Notes: generated by a model not told the origin, from the letters alone. A stretch of 64,000 bases of DNA from Leptolyngbya sp. PCC 7375 (GCF_000316115.1 NZ_JH993797.1:2714486-2778485), one strand, 5' to 3'; positions 53,621-62,947 are shown, counted from the stretch's first letter. Numbers and translations: made by a program.

Positions 53621-53648
53621 GTAGGGCCGATCCATGGAACGGCTCTAC
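53621..53648. repeat. dispersed palindromic repeat, copy 3
   Basis: Near-perfect 28-bp palindrome GTAGGGCCGATCC...GGCTCTAC centred on CCATGG, related to copies at 17621 and 24410. It lies between two convergent gene ends. Confidence 0.75.
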
Positions 53649-53669
53649 ACGATGAATAACACCGCTGGT

Positions 53670-54452
53670 TTAAATGGCCAGCAGACGTCTGATGCCACTG
53701 ATGCCAATGCCAGCGTAGCCAACAGCTAACAAAATGCTACTTAAGGCGATACGAATACTTGCCTTAGTTGCTTCCGACCGCACCCGCTTAGTCGCTTCTT
53801 CGCGACGGGTGCCAATTTCTGTTTCTAGACGCGTACGCAGTTGAGAGGCTTGACCAGAGAGAAACTCATCTAAAGATTCTGGGTTGTCCTCAAACTGACG
53901 AATTTGAGCTGCCTGCTCTGCAGTGACATTACCGCTAGCCACCAGCTGATCAATTTGTTCTGGATTATTCAATAAGCTGCTGATGCGATCGCGTTGCTGA
54001 GTCACCTCTACATTAAGACGCTGCTCCAACTGATTAGCGGCTTCAGTAGCTTCAGTGGAGACCTGGGTCAGCGCTTCCTGGCTCTGCAACCGCACATTAT
54101 TCATATGCACCGGTGCCAGGACAGCAAATAGCAAACCTAGGATACAAGCCAAGAGGCAGGTCCAAAAACGTACATCTAAAAACAGGCTGCCACTACCGCG
54201 CTTACCACGGACATAGCTATCAATCCAAAAGCCAGTGAATAGTAGGGCAATACCCACTAAAGGAACGATGCCGCGATCAACTAGCTGGGTAGTCGTTGTG
54301 ATTTGCCAGGTACGGTTCAGTAAATCTGGCGGTAATAGTAGCACCAGAAAATCCACTAAAGCGGCCAAAATAGTAATACTACCCACCAGCTTGAGAGCTA
54401 GAGCAGCAATGGGAGATGGCGCATTACTCGTCGATTGAGCAGAGGAAGTCAT
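53670..54452 (-). CDS. HpsJ-family membrane protein
   Basis: 260 residues. Two N-terminal helices (IAALALKLVGSITILAALVD and LVDFLVLLLPPDLLNRTW) and TTQLVDRGIVPLVGIALLFT are followed by another helix (FWTCLLACILGLLFAVLAPV). A long charged coiled coil and a last helix (IRIALSSILLAVGYAGIGIS) complete it. This fits HpsJ-family proteins, which in hormogonium-forming cyanobacteria belong to the polysaccharide and motility loci. Assignment is by resemblance; no hps operon surrounds it, although polysaccharide genes occur 1-4 kb away. Confidence 0.6.
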   Translation of the reverse strand: MTSSAQSTSNAPSPIAALALKLVGSITILAALVDFLVLLLPPDLLNRTWQITTTTQLVDRGIVPLVGIALLFTGFWIDSYVRGKRGSGSLFLDVRFWTCLLACILGLLFAVLAPVHMNNVRLQSQEALTQVSTEATEAANQLEQRLNVEVTQQRDRISSLLNNPEQIDQLVASGNVTAEQAAQIRQFEDNPESLDEFLSGQASQLRTRLETEIGTRREEATKRVRSEATKASIRIALSSILLAVGYAGIGISGIRRLLAI

Positions 54453-54607
54453 GTACGATCACGAAGTGCTACATCATAATTAATAGTGCCCGACATAGTT
54501 ACCGTTGGGGTAGATTGCCAGAAAAAAATATGCAGTTTTCTTAATTATTTAGCTTTCCTGATGTCCTTAAGTACAACACAAGAAACGCTAAATGCCTAGC
54601 CAGCGCC

Positions 54608-55276
54608 CTAAGATTTCGTGGCCCGCTGCCGTAAAATATCGGGTCCGCGCGATGTGCCCAAGCGAGTAGCCCCTGCTTCAATCAGCATGAGCGCCTGATC
54701 AGGGGTACGAATACCACCAGAGGCTTTGATGCCAACTCGACCACGGCTCACGTCTTTGAGCAGGCGAATGTCTTCTACAGTCGCTCCACCATGCCAGCCA
54801 GTACTGGTTTTGAGGAAGCTAACACCCGCATCCATACAGACATCGGCTGTCGTTCTTTTCTCAGCTTCGTCCAACAGCGCCATTTCCAAAATGGCTTTTA
54901 CACACTGACCCGTAGCTTCCACAATCTGGGCTAATTCTGCATGTAGCCGTTCTAGTTGACCCGATTTGACCCAGCCCAGGTTAATCACCACGTCCAGTTC
55001 AGTTGCGCCATTTTCCGTCGCTTCTTGGGCAGCAAACAACTTGCTAGCTGACGTCTCTGCTCCGGTCGGAAAACCAATCACGGTGCTCACAGGAATAGAA
55101 CTCTCATGCAGGTTCTCAACCGCCCGTTGAACATGCACTGGATAGACACAGACACTGGCAAACCCAAAGCGTTGAGCTTCTGCACACCAGTGATCGACAT
55201 GCTCTAAGGTGGCAGTGGGCACCAATAGGGAATGGTCGATGTAGGGGGCAATATCAATATCAATAGAGGTGTTCAT
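54608..55276 (-). CDS. deoC: deoxyribose-phosphate aldolase
   Basis: Splits 2-deoxyribose 5-phosphate into glyceraldehyde 3-phosphate and acetaldehyde. 222 residues, the usual length. Key motifs: ELDVVINLGWVKSG, and the Schiff-base lysine in VSFLKTSTGWHGGATVED. The second lysine is in GIKASGGIRTPDQALMLIEA, followed by GATRLGTSRGPDIL. The N-terminal IDHSLLVPTATLEHVDHWC is typical. Start ATG at 55276. Confidence 0.94.
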   Translation of the reverse strand: MNTSIDIDIAPYIDHSLLVPTATLEHVDHWCAEAQRFGFASVCVYPVHVQRAVENLHESSIPVSTVIGFPTGAETSASKLFAAQEATENGATELDVVINLGWVKSGQLERLHAELAQIVEATGQCVKAILEMALLDEAEKRTTADVCMDAGVSFLKTSTGWHGGATVEDIRLLKDVSRGRVGIKASGGIRTPDQALMLIEAGATRLGTSRGPDILRQRATKS

Positions 55277-55637
55277 GGCTCAGCAAAAAAAATGGAAAAC
55301 CGAGTAAATAGCCAATTAGAGAAGGCTTTATACGTTTGAAGAATAGATAAACAGAACTTGATAGCTGAGACTCAATTACGTAACTTCAGTAAAGTTTAAT
55401 GAGTACATTCACAATAAAGCGGGAATTTTGATCAGAGCTAGATGGCTCAACTATTATTAAATAAGGGATTCATTAAAGGCTTGCAAGCCTACATTATGGC
55501 TCTTTAAAGCCTGTCTGCATCGATCCTCACAATCGATTCTTAATCCAAACAACTGCATAATTTAAGCGGTAGGCAGTTTGTGCCTGACATAGTCTTACTC
55601 CTTATTTCAGTACATTTCCTTTTTATTCAAGATTTTT
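55277..55637. other. intergenic region, nothing recognised
   Basis: 361 bases between divergent deoC and a glycosyltransferase gene. No frame, RNA gene or strong hairpin was seen; it should contain both promoters. Confidence 0.5.
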
Positions 55638-56582
55638 ATGGCTGAGCTATCTATTTCCGCCATTATTTGCACCCATAATCGTGATCAATACTTGGCAGCA
55701 GCCATCGATAGTTTGTTGACTCAGACGCTGCCTGATATCGAAGTCATAGTAGTTGACAATGCTTCGACCGACACCACAGCAGAAATCGTCCAGCTGCGAC
55801 TGTCGGACCCTCGGTTGCGCTACGTGTATGAGCCCACATTGGGACTGTCTACCGCCCGTAATACCGGGGCAAACGCGGCTAAAGGGGATATTGTGGCTTA
55901 CCTTGATGATGATGCGGTTGCCAGTTCTCAGTGGTTAGCATCACTGCTAGAGGTGTATGAGAAAAATAGTAAGGTTGCGATCGCAGGTGGCAAAGTCACC
56001 CTCCTCTGGCCCCCCGACGTGGTTCATCCCCCCGCCTGGCTGTCAGACGATTTAGCCAGTGGCTTAGGGGCCTATGATTTAGGCGATCAGGTACGTTACA
56101 TCAAAAACCCGAGTCTGACCCCCCGAGGCCTCAACTACTCCCTGCGCAAAACCTTCTTAGACGCCGTTGGTGGCTTTGACGTGAACCTCGGTCGGGTTGG
56201 CAAAAACCTGCTTTCCAACGAAGAATTGCACATGACTCAGTTAGCGCTTAGAAATGGCTGGGATGTTGTATACGTTCCTGATGCGCTGGCTGCTCACAAT
56301 GTATCCCCCGCTAGACTTAAGCCAGGCTGGTTCCTAAGCCGTAGCTGGTGGCAAGGCATTAGCGAATGCTACCGTGAGCAAGTATCAGGGCGCGCTGGTG
56401 TAGCTCAATTACGATGGGGTGGGGAACGCCTTGTGCGCGGTGTTTACAAGACCGTCAAATACGTTAACGACCCAGCACAACGGTTTGAGAATTTGACCTA
56501 TGCCTATGGTCAGCTGGGCTATTTGGGCAGTGTTTTGCGATATCTAATCAGACCCTACAAACCCGCTAAGTCATCCGCCTAG
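55638..56582 (+). CDS. glycosyltransferase family 2
   Basis: 314 residues, GT-A fold. N-terminal nucleotide-sugar binding region SISAIICTHNRDQYLAAAID and VIVVDNASTDTTAEIVQLRL are typical, as is the DxD-like YLDDDAVASSQWLASLLEV. The acceptor region includes SYSLRK-like LNYSLRKTFLDAVGGFDVNL and EELHMTQLALRNGWDVVYVP. No membrane anchor. The donor sugar is unknown. It starts a run of three polysaccharide genes with the next glycosyltransferase and an HpsU-like acetyltransferase. Confidence 0.85.
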   Translation: MAELSISAIICTHNRDQYLAAAIDSLLTQTLPDIEVIVVDNASTDTTAEIVQLRLSDPRLRYVYEPTLGLSTARNTGANAAKGDIVAYLDDDAVASSQWLASLLEVYEKNSKVAIAGGKVTLLWPPDVVHPPAWLSDDLASGLGAYDLGDQVRYIKNPSLTPRGLNYSLRKTFLDAVGGFDVNLGRVGKNLLSNEELHMTQLALRNGWDVVYVPDALAAHNVSPARLKPGWFLSRSWWQGISECYREQVSGRAGVAQLRWGGERLVRGVYKTVKYVNDPAQRFENLTYAYGQLGYLGSVLRYLIRPYKPAKSSA

Positions 56583-56724
56583 CTTGGCACCATAATTAGT
56601 TAGATGTTAGTTAGATAAAAACCTTACTTCAGGATTTCGATAGCGTAGGTCATACGTAGATTAGGAACTCAATCGCTCAGGTTTTAATCAACCATCTACC
56701 GTTCATTTAGACTTCCATTTACCC

Positions 56725-57666
56725 ATGAGTGCTGCCACCAAAATCCCTGTTTCTGTACTAATTCCTGCCAAGAATGAGGAAGCCAATCTACCTGCTTGTT
56801 TAGAAAGCGTCGCCCAGGCAGCTGAAGTATTTGTGGTGGACTCCAACAGTGAAGACCGCTCTGTTGAGATTTCGGAAGCCTACGGTGCCCATGTGGTTCA
56901 GTTTGATTTCAATGGACGCTGGCCAAAGAAAAAAAATTGGTCCTTAGATAATCTCCCCTTCCGTAATGAGTGGGTACTAATCGTAGACTGCGACGAACGC
57001 ATCACCCCAGAACTTTGGGCAGAGATGGCAGAGGTGATTACAGAGAACAAACTAGATGGCTGCTACCTCAATCGCCGGGTTTACTTTTTGGGTAAATGGA
57101 TTCGCCACGGTGGTAAATATCCTGACTGGAACATGCGCTTTTTCCGCCATGCTAAAGGTCGTTATGAAAATCTAAACACCGAGGAAATTCAAAATACCGG
57201 TGATAACGAAGTGCATGAGCATGTGGTTATTGAGGGCGGCAATGTAGGCTATCTCAAAAACGACATGCTCCACATCGACTTCCGTGATCTGTTCCACTGG
57301 TTGGCCCGCCACAACCGTTATTCCAACTGGGAAGCACGGGTGTATTACAACTTACTCACCGGCATGGGTGACGACGGCACCATTGGGGCCAATCTCTTTG
57401 GAGATTCTGTCCAGCGCAAGCGATTTCTCAAGAAAATTTGGGTGCGCTTACCCTTCAAGCCATTTCTACGCTTTGTACTGTTTTACTTTATTCGCCTTGG
57501 TTTTCTCGATGGCTATCCAGGCTACATCTATGGCCGGTTGCTCAGCCAATATGAATATCAGATTGGCGTCAAACTCTACGAACTTAGATTTGGTGGCAGC
57601 CTGAACATCTCTGAGCAAAAAGAACCCAACGAAAACCCTCAAGCTGCTTTATTAGGTGATGCTTGA
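56725..57666 (+). CDS. glycosyltransferase family 2, WaaE/KdtX-like
   Basis: 313 residues with the N-terminal VSVLIPAKNEEANLPACLES, EVFVVDSNSEDRSVEISEAY, a NEWVLIVDCDERITPELWAE DxD segment and the RRVYFLGKWIRHGGKYPDWN stretch typical of the WaaE/KdtX branch. A C-terminal aromatic region (RFVLFYFIRLGFLDGYPGYI) may sit at the membrane. Its stop overlaps the start of the acetyltransferase gene, so the two are translationally coupled. Confidence 0.85.
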   Translation: MSAATKIPVSVLIPAKNEEANLPACLESVAQAAEVFVVDSNSEDRSVEISEAYGAHVVQFDFNGRWPKKKNWSLDNLPFRNEWVLIVDCDERITPELWAEMAEVITENKLDGCYLNRRVYFLGKWIRHGGKYPDWNMRFFRHAKGRYENLNTEEIQNTGDNEVHEHVVIEGGNVGYLKNDMLHIDFRDLFHWLARHNRYSNWEARVYYNLLTGMGDDGTIGANLFGDSVQRKRFLKKIWVRLPFKPFLRFVLFYFIRLGFLDGYPGYIYGRLLSQYEYQIGVKLYELRFGGSLNISEQKEPNENPQAALLGDA

Positions 57667-58322
57667 TGGCTGATGGTATGCCCCAAACCTCCCCCCAGAC
57701 ATCTCATGAACCAGTGTCTGCCCTCTCTACCCCCACTGAACCTGACTTTGGTCCCCCATCTTTGGTGGATTTGAGACGTTATTATCAGCCAGGCTTCGAA
57801 GTGGGTCGTCCGAAGTGGGTCGTCATGGTGTGGTGGCTCGTCCAAGCCGTTGTGTTTCCCCTCACCCTGCACACAGCCCATGGGCCACGGTGTGCCCTAC
57901 TACGGCTGTTCGGGGCCAAAATTGGCAAAGATGTAGTTATTCGTCCATCCGCTCGATTTACCTACCCCTGGAAAGTGGAAATTGGCGACTATAGCTGGGT
58001 GGGGGAAGACGTTACCTTCTATAGTTTGGCTCCTATTCGACTCGGGCGGCACTGTGTTGTCTCGCAAAAGTCCTATTTGTGCACTGGTAGCCATGACCCC
58101 AGCGATCCCTGCTTTGCCTTAATGACGGCTCCCATTGTGATTGAAAATGGAGCCTGGGTAGCGACGGATTGCTTTATTGCACCGGGGGTCAAGATTGGCG
58201 CTAATGCCCTGATCGGGGCTCGTAGCAGTGTCTTTAAAGACATGCCAGCCCAACATATTTGTGTCGGATCACCCTGTCGACCTCAAAAAGTACGTGTCAT
58301 TACGTCTGACGTACCTAGCTAA
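57666..58322 (+). CDS. hpsU: WcaF-family acetyltransferase (HpsU-like)
   Basis: About 218 residues from the ATG at 57666. It has a left-handed beta-helix (hexapeptide) fold: GAKIGKDVVIRPSARFTYPW, KVEIGDYSWVGEDVTFYSL, HDPSDPCFALMTAPIVIENG and WVATDCFIAPGVKIGANALI. The catalytic His is in CTGSHDPSDP. The N-terminus has a Pro/Ser-rich extension and a hydrophobic WVVMVWWLVQAVVFPLTLHT stretch. It resembles the cyanobacterial hormogonium polysaccharide acetyltransferase HpsU. It acetylates the sugar made by the upstream glycosyltransferases, which is inference from neighbourhood. Confidence 0.8.
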   Translation: MADGMPQTSPQTSHEPVSALSTPTEPDFGPPSLVDLRRYYQPGFEVGRPKWVVMVWWLVQAVVFPLTLHTAHGPRCALLRLFGAKIGKDVVIRPSARFTYPWKVEIGDYSWVGEDVTFYSLAPIRLGRHCVVSQKSYLCTGSHDPSDPCFALMTAPIVIENGAWVATDCFIAPGVKIGANALIGARSSVFKDMPAQHICVGSPCRPQKVRVITSDVPS

Positions 58323-58369
58323 CATTGTTGGGAAACGTCACAATAACTGAGTAATCCGCAGGCAGAAAG

Positions 58370-59137
58370 ATGGGGTTGATTGGAGATAGGACATTAGCGA
58401 TCGCAACCTGGATAGCCATCCTTGGCACCCTGGCCGTCAATACCCTATCCAATTTTTTTCCCATTGATGGCAACACCGTTGCCGACCTGGCCAATGGCCC
58501 CCTTGGCGGCGTCCTCATTACCCCCGCCAACTATGCCTTTATTATCTGGGGGGTAATTTACGTCGGTCTGATTGCCTATGCCTGGTATCAGTCTCGGCGT
58601 AAATATCGGAGTCAATTGTTGATCCAACGCATCAACTACTGTTTGATCATAGCCTGTGTAGCTCAGATGGCTTGGATTTACTTATTTACGCTACAGCTCT
58701 ACTGGCTGTCAGTGGTGGCCATGGTGATTATTTTATCGGCTCTCATTGCCGCCTACAGCGAACTGGAAGAGGGCCAGCACCAGGTCAGTAGTCGCCGTAA
58801 ACGTTGGGTCAATGGACCGATTAGCATTTACTTAGCCTGGATTTCAGTAGCAACGGTGGTGAATGTGGCATCGGCTCTTTATGCATCCGGCTTACCAGAA
58901 CTGGGGCTGTCTGGTGTCGTATGGACAGCTGTCATGATTGTGATCGCTAATCTGATCGCAGCTATAGCCCTGGTGCAACGGGGAGATCTCCCCTTTACCC
59001 TGGTCTTTATCTGGGCAAATGTAGCCATTGCCCAGCGGCATCAAACCATTCCCACCATTTGGGTGCCGGCGTTAGTCATGAGCGTTTCCCTAGTGGGTCT
59101 CTTGGCCTATCGTCGCTATCCCAAAAAGAGTTGGTAG
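58370..59137 (+). CDS. TspO/MBR-related membrane protein
   Basis: 255 residues with about seven membrane helices. Features are LITPANYAFIIWGVIYVGLI, AYAWYQSRRKYRSQ, IACVAQMAWIYLFTLQLYWL and VNGPISIYLAWISVATVVNV. These match the TspO-related (tryptophan-rich sensory) proteins, larger than classic TspO. Ligand is unknown; TspO binds tetrapyrroles. Its 3' end overlaps the end of ilvA by 22 bases in convergent orientation. Confidence 0.7.
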   Translation: MGLIGDRTLAIATWIAILGTLAVNTLSNFFPIDGNTVADLANGPLGGVLITPANYAFIIWGVIYVGLIAYAWYQSRRKYRSQLLIQRINYCLIIACVAQMAWIYLFTLQLYWLSVVAMVIILSALIAAYSELEEGQHQVSSRRKRWVNGPISIYLAWISVATVVNVASALYASGLPELGLSGVVWTAVMIVIANLIAAIALVQRGDLPFTLVFIWANVAIAQRHQTIPTIWVPALVMSVSLVGLLAYRRYPKKSW

Positions 59138-60627
59138 GCAGGGTTATCGTTTTCTTCCCAGTAACGATAGCCTAGGGTTTCTAGAAACGCCTGCCATTCA
59201 TTCATTTCTTCTGGTGGCACCTGCATACCGACCACAATCCGGCCATAATCAGAGCCGTTGTTGCGGTAGTGGAACAGACTGATATTCCAATTGGGGCTCA
59301 TGGAGCTGACAAACTTCATCAGGGCACCGGGGCGCTCAGGAAACTCAAACCGGTAAAGGCGCTCATTTTTAGCCAGGTTGGAATGCCCACCCACCATATG
59401 GCGCAGGTGCATTTTGGTGAGTTCATCGTCAGTGAGGTCCAGGGTTTTAAAGCCGTTGGCCTCAAACCGTTCTTTCATGGCAATGGCATCGTTGCGATCG
59501 CAAATCTGCAAACCAACAAAGATATGGGCCTCAGTATTATCAGCAATGCGATAGTTAAATTCCGTTAGATTGCGTTTGCCAATGTGATCGCAAAAGCGTT
59601 TTAGACTGCCTGACTGCTCAGGAATGGTGACCGCAAAAATCGCTTCCCGCTGTTCTCCCAACTCTGCCCGTTCGGCCACAAATCGCAGCCGGTCAAAATT
59701 CATGTTGGCACCACAGGCCACCGCCACCAGGGTTTCATCTTTAATGCCGGTTTGTTTCACATAGGCCTTAGCCCCTGCAATGGCCAATGCCCCCGCCGGT
59801 TCCACAATCGAGCGCGTATCTTCAAACACATCTTTAATGGCAGCACAGGTATCATCAGTGCCCACCCGGATAATGTCATCCACATATTGCTGACAGAGCC
59901 AGAAGGTTTCCTCCCCCACCTGACTAACGGCTACACCATCTGCAAACAGACCCACCTGGGAAAGCTTGACCCGCTGCCCCAGCTTTAGGGATTGATACAT
60001 AGCATCGGCATCCTTGGGTTCGACACCGATGATTTTAATTTCCGGTCGCAAACGTTTTACATAGGCCGCAATGCCAGAAATTAGCCCACCCCCCCCAATG
60101 GCCACAAAAATGGCATGGATGGGCTGTTGGTATTGGCGCAAAATTTCCATGCCAATGGTGCCCTGCCCAGCAATCACATCCGGATCATCGAAGGGATGGA
60201 TAAAGGTCATTCCTTTTTCCGCTTCTAACTGTCGGGCATGGATATAGGCATCGTCAAAGGTTTCACCATGGAGAACAACCTCACCGCCACGGGTTTTAAC
60301 TGCATCAACCTTCACCTCCGGCGTGGTTTCAGGCATGACGATAATGGCACGGGTGCATAATCGTCTGGCTCCCAAGGCCACCCCCTGGGCATGGTTTCCA
60401 GCAGAGGCAGCAATCACCCCACGGGCCAGCTTATCCGGTGGCAGCTGGGCCATTTTGTTGTATGCCCCCCGCAATTTAAAGGAAAAGACTGACTGCATGT
60501 CTTCTCGCTTGAGTAGTAGCTGATTATTCAGACGTTTAGATAAATTGGGAGCCAGTTCTAGGGCCGTTTCTTGAGCAACGTCATAGACACGGGCGTTGAG
60601 AATACGTTTGAGATAGTCAGCGTGCAT
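59116..60627 (-). CDS. ilvA: threonine ammonia-lyase, biosynthetic
   Basis: PLP enzyme that converts threonine to 2-oxobutanoate, the first step to isoleucine. 503 residues. The catalytic Lys51 lies in MQSVFSFKLRGAYNKMAQLP; the PLP-phosphate loop is AIGGGGLISGIAAYV and VAVACGANMNFDRLRFVAER precedes the regulatory part. The C-terminal ~170 residues hold two ACT-like domains for isoleucine/valine feedback (FAVTIPEQSGSLKRFCDHIG, then RYRFEFPERPGALMKFVSS). That marks the biosynthetic, allosteric form. Confidence 0.95.
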   Translation of the reverse strand: MHADYLKRILNARVYDVAQETALELAPNLSKRLNNQLLLKREDMQSVFSFKLRGAYNKMAQLPPDKLARGVIAASAGNHAQGVALGARRLCTRAIIVMPETTPEVKVDAVKTRGGEVVLHGETFDDAYIHARQLEAEKGMTFIHPFDDPDVIAGQGTIGMEILRQYQQPIHAIFVAIGGGGLISGIAAYVKRLRPEIKIIGVEPKDADAMYQSLKLGQRVKLSQVGLFADGVAVSQVGEETFWLCQQYVDDIIRVGTDDTCAAIKDVFEDTRSIVEPAGALAIAGAKAYVKQTGIKDETLVAVACGANMNFDRLRFVAERAELGEQREAIFAVTIPEQSGSLKRFCDHIGKRNLTEFNYRIADNTEAHIFVGLQICDRNDAIAMKERFEANGFKTLDLTDDELTKMHLRHMVGGHSNLAKNERLYRFEFPERPGALMKFVSSMSPNWNISLFHYRNNGSDYGRIVVGMQVPPEEMNEWQAFLETLGYRYWEENDNPAYQLFLG

Positions 60628-61121
60628 GGGTGGAGGAGAATGGGAGGTGCTTTAGATTACATGTCCTAATGAAAATATACAGCCCCACCTCCCAGTAGAT
60701 TGGCTGGATTGCCTTGCGAAATTCCTTGGAAACGTCATGCAGCTACCGTTGGGTCTTGTTCTGTAACAGGGTGCATCTTTTTCTCAGTTCTCAGGTTATG
60801 GATAGAAGATAGGTAGATGCGCTCTTTAATGCGAAAACTTTTTGTGGGCATTGCGATCGCAACCAGTGTCAGCATCCACGGTCTAACGCTACACGGAAAC
60901 CGGCGCATCCTTACAGTTTGTCGGCGAGTGGGATTTTGCAGCTGGCACCTATGCTTACTGGTCAGATGATGGAGAGCGGGTTGTTGAGCAGGTACGAGAG
61001 TAAAGCATTTTATAGCTAACGATTTTTGGGTAATGAATGATTTATGATTCTCGTACAAATGCTACGATTCTTGGATTAACACGCAATCACTCACCCATCT
61101 ACTAGGAGATTTATAGACACT
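60628..61121. other. intergenic region with a possible gene remnant
   Basis: 494 bases between ilvA and the EF-hand gene. Apart from the fragment at 60817-61003, no frame or RNA gene was recognised. Confidence 0.5.
60817..61003 (+). pseudogene. possible remnant of a small exported protein
   Basis: A start (MRSLMRKLFVGIAIATSVSI, or from the inner ATG at 60829) looks like a signal peptide. It is followed in another frame by a credible C-terminal stretch (GASLQFVGEWDFAAGTYAYW, then DDGERVVEQVRE and stop). A frameshift or small deletion near 60890 would separate the parts. I know no matching family, so this is tentative. Confidence 0.3.
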
Positions 61122-61667
61122 ATGTTGACAGAGCTGCAAAACCGAAAACTCCTGAAGCTGTTCTGTATGTATGATTGCGATCGCGATGGATTCTTAGTTT
61201 GCAAAGATTTTGAAAATATCGCCACCAAGCTAGCAAAAGTTAAAAATCTAGGTGCCCGTTCGCCTAAGGTATTAGCCCTCAAAGAACGCTTTCTTCAGGC
61301 ATGGAAGTCTCTATTAAGTGGTGCTGATAGCAATAGTGATAAGAAAATCAGCTTGCAGGAGTGGCTCACCTATTACGATGATGTTTTAGGTAACAAGGAC
61401 CGATATTTTAAAGAAGTTCAATCCTTAATGAAGCTAATTTTTGAAGTGTTTGATACCAATGGCGACGGTCAGCTGTGCACAGAAGAGTGGGCCGAGCTTT
61501 TTCAAGTATACAATGTGCATCCTGCCTATGCCCCCCTTGCTTTTGAGCAATTGGATATGAACGGCGACGGTTTTCTCAGCAAGGACGAAATCTTATTTTT
61601 AATTGACGATTTCTTCTGCGGCGATGATCCCACTTCAGGCGCAAACTCCATGTTTGGGCCTTATTGA
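61122..61667 (+). CDS. EF-hand calcium-binding protein, four hands
   Basis: 181 residues with four EF-hand loops: DCDRDGFLVCKD (18-29), DSNSDKKISLQE (69-80), DTNGDGQLCTEE (111-122) and DMNGDGFLSKDE (145-156). Loops 1, 3 and 4 have the DxDxDG or DxNxDG pattern expected for Ca2+ binding; loop 2 has K-K at the usual Gly position and may bind weakly. This is larger than the cyanobacterial two-EF-hand CSE protein and resembles calexcitin-like sensors. No signal peptide, so it is probably cytosolic. It is convergent with the radical SAM gene of the RiPP cluster. Confidence 0.9.
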   Translation: MLTELQNRKLLKLFCMYDCDRDGFLVCKDFENIATKLAKVKNLGARSPKVLALKERFLQAWKSLLSGADSNSDKKISLQEWLTYYDDVLGNKDRYFKEVQSLMKLIFEVFDTNGDGQLCTEEWAELFQVYNVHPAYAPLAFEQLDMNGDGFLSKDEILFLIDDFFCGDDPTSGANSMFGPY

Positions 61668-61679
61668 TCACCTTCATTT

Positions 61680-61708
61680 CCAGACTCTTCTTAATGCGAA
61701 GAGTCTGG
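61680..61708. terminator. bidirectional terminator hairpin
   Basis: Perfect 11-bp stem CCAGACTCTTC / GAAGAGTCTGG around TTAATGC, between the convergent EF-hand and radical SAM genes. Confidence 0.8.
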
Positions 61709-61762
61709 GAAAATATCTAAAGAGCGCGCAAATTTTACACATCTTATGGGCTAATGAAACCT

Positions 61763-62947
61763 TTATTGGACTTTTAGCAAAGCTTCTAAATTAGTCAGCA
61801 TGGTATCAACAACTGCCTGCTGATGAAGACAGCAGTTCATGGTTTCAGTGGATTGAAAAGCTCCATTTTCGTAGTATTTGTTACTAGGAGCCCCACCACC
61901 ACAGAAGCCAAAGTACTGACAGCTTTGACGACATTGCTCAACCCCTATTGATATAGCTTCGTAAAGCCTCTGAAACTTTTCTGTATTACAGACGGACTCA
62001 AAGGTGTCGTACTTCAGATTTCCCAATATGAAATCTCCATATTCCGGAGATGGCATAGATAGTAATTCCGGAGAAAACGTGGAAAAGTTACCTTTGGTGT
62101 CAATGCTCACAATCTCAAAGGGAGTGGTCTGATCATTGCGATGTATTCGTTTATTATGATATATAAAGCTACCTATCTTTTCAAATTCTCTTAAGCTAAT
62201 GCTAGGATCAATATTAGCTTTGGTTAACTCCCACCAACGTTGTAGGAATTTGCGAAATCGCTCAGTTGTCCCTTCTTGCTGTAAAGAAGAAGCTCGATGA
62301 ATTCCTTCTATCTCTTCTACGTTGAAGCCTACATGAGAAATCTTGTGGTCTAAAAAAAACTGAAATATCTCATCTGGATAGTCTAATGAATCCTGGGTTA
62401 GAACTGTAATAACCCTAAATGGAATCTGATTCTGTTGCAATAGACGGATGCCTCGTAGTGTTGCTGCATGACTACCGATACCCTTCCTAGTTTTACGATG
62501 TCGATCATGGAGAAAGGCTGGGCCATCAACACTAACACCTACAGAGACTTTATGTCTTATAAAGAAGTCACACCATTTTTGGGTTATCAAAGTTGCATTT
62601 GTTTGTAAGTTTTGTCGAATTTTATAGTCCTGGACATTATACTTTTCACTTAGTTGATTAATAAGCAAAAAAAACGTCTCATAAAGTTTCTGGGAAAGTG
62701 CTAAGGGTTCACCTGCATGCCAACAAACTGAGATATTATTTCTAAAGAAAGAGCTTTTGAAGATCTTGGTAAAAATTGCTTCTATAATGTCTACAGAAAT
62801 TTTCTCCTTTATAGCACGATCAGGTAAATAACAGTAATCACAATCAAGATTGCAAAATGAGGTTGCTTGGATAACTATCAACTTAAAAGAAGGTATACTT
62901 TTAGAGATAGAGTCTACAGAACTATAAGAGTAAGTAGTTTGAGACAT
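61763..62947 (-). CDS. grrM: radical SAM/SPASM peptide maturase, GrrM/OscB type
   Basis: 394 residues. Radical SAM enzyme that installs cyclophane (3-residue macrocycle) cross-links in the GrrA/OscA-type precursor. The SAM-cluster motif is SFCNLDCDYCYLPDRA (Cys32, Cys36, Cys39). Next come SVCWHAGEPLALSQ, IRQNLQTNATLIT and KVSVGVSVDGPAFLHDRHRK, typical of anaerobic-sulfatase-maturase-like peptide modifiers. The C-terminal SPASM Cys residues are CRQSCQYFGFCGGG followed by MNCCLH, for extra Fe-S clusters. The precursor gene lies about 490 bases upstream on the same strand. Confidence 0.88.
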   Translation of the reverse strand: MSQTTYSYSSVDSISKSIPSFKLIVIQATSFCNLDCDYCYLPDRAIKEKISVDIIEAIFTKIFKSSFFRNNISVCWHAGEPLALSQKLYETFFLLINQLSEKYNVQDYKIRQNLQTNATLITQKWCDFFIRHKVSVGVSVDGPAFLHDRHRKTRKGIGSHAATLRGIRLLQQNQIPFRVITVLTQDSLDYPDEIFQFFLDHKISHVGFNVEEIEGIHRASSLQQEGTTERFRKFLQRWWELTKANIDPSISLREFEKIGSFIYHNKRIHRNDQTTPFEIVSIDTKGNFSTFSPELLSMPSPEYGDFILGNLKYDTFESVCNTEKFQRLYEAISIGVEQCRQSCQYFGFCGGGAPSNKYYENGAFQSTETMNCCLHQQAVVDTMLTNLEALLKVQ

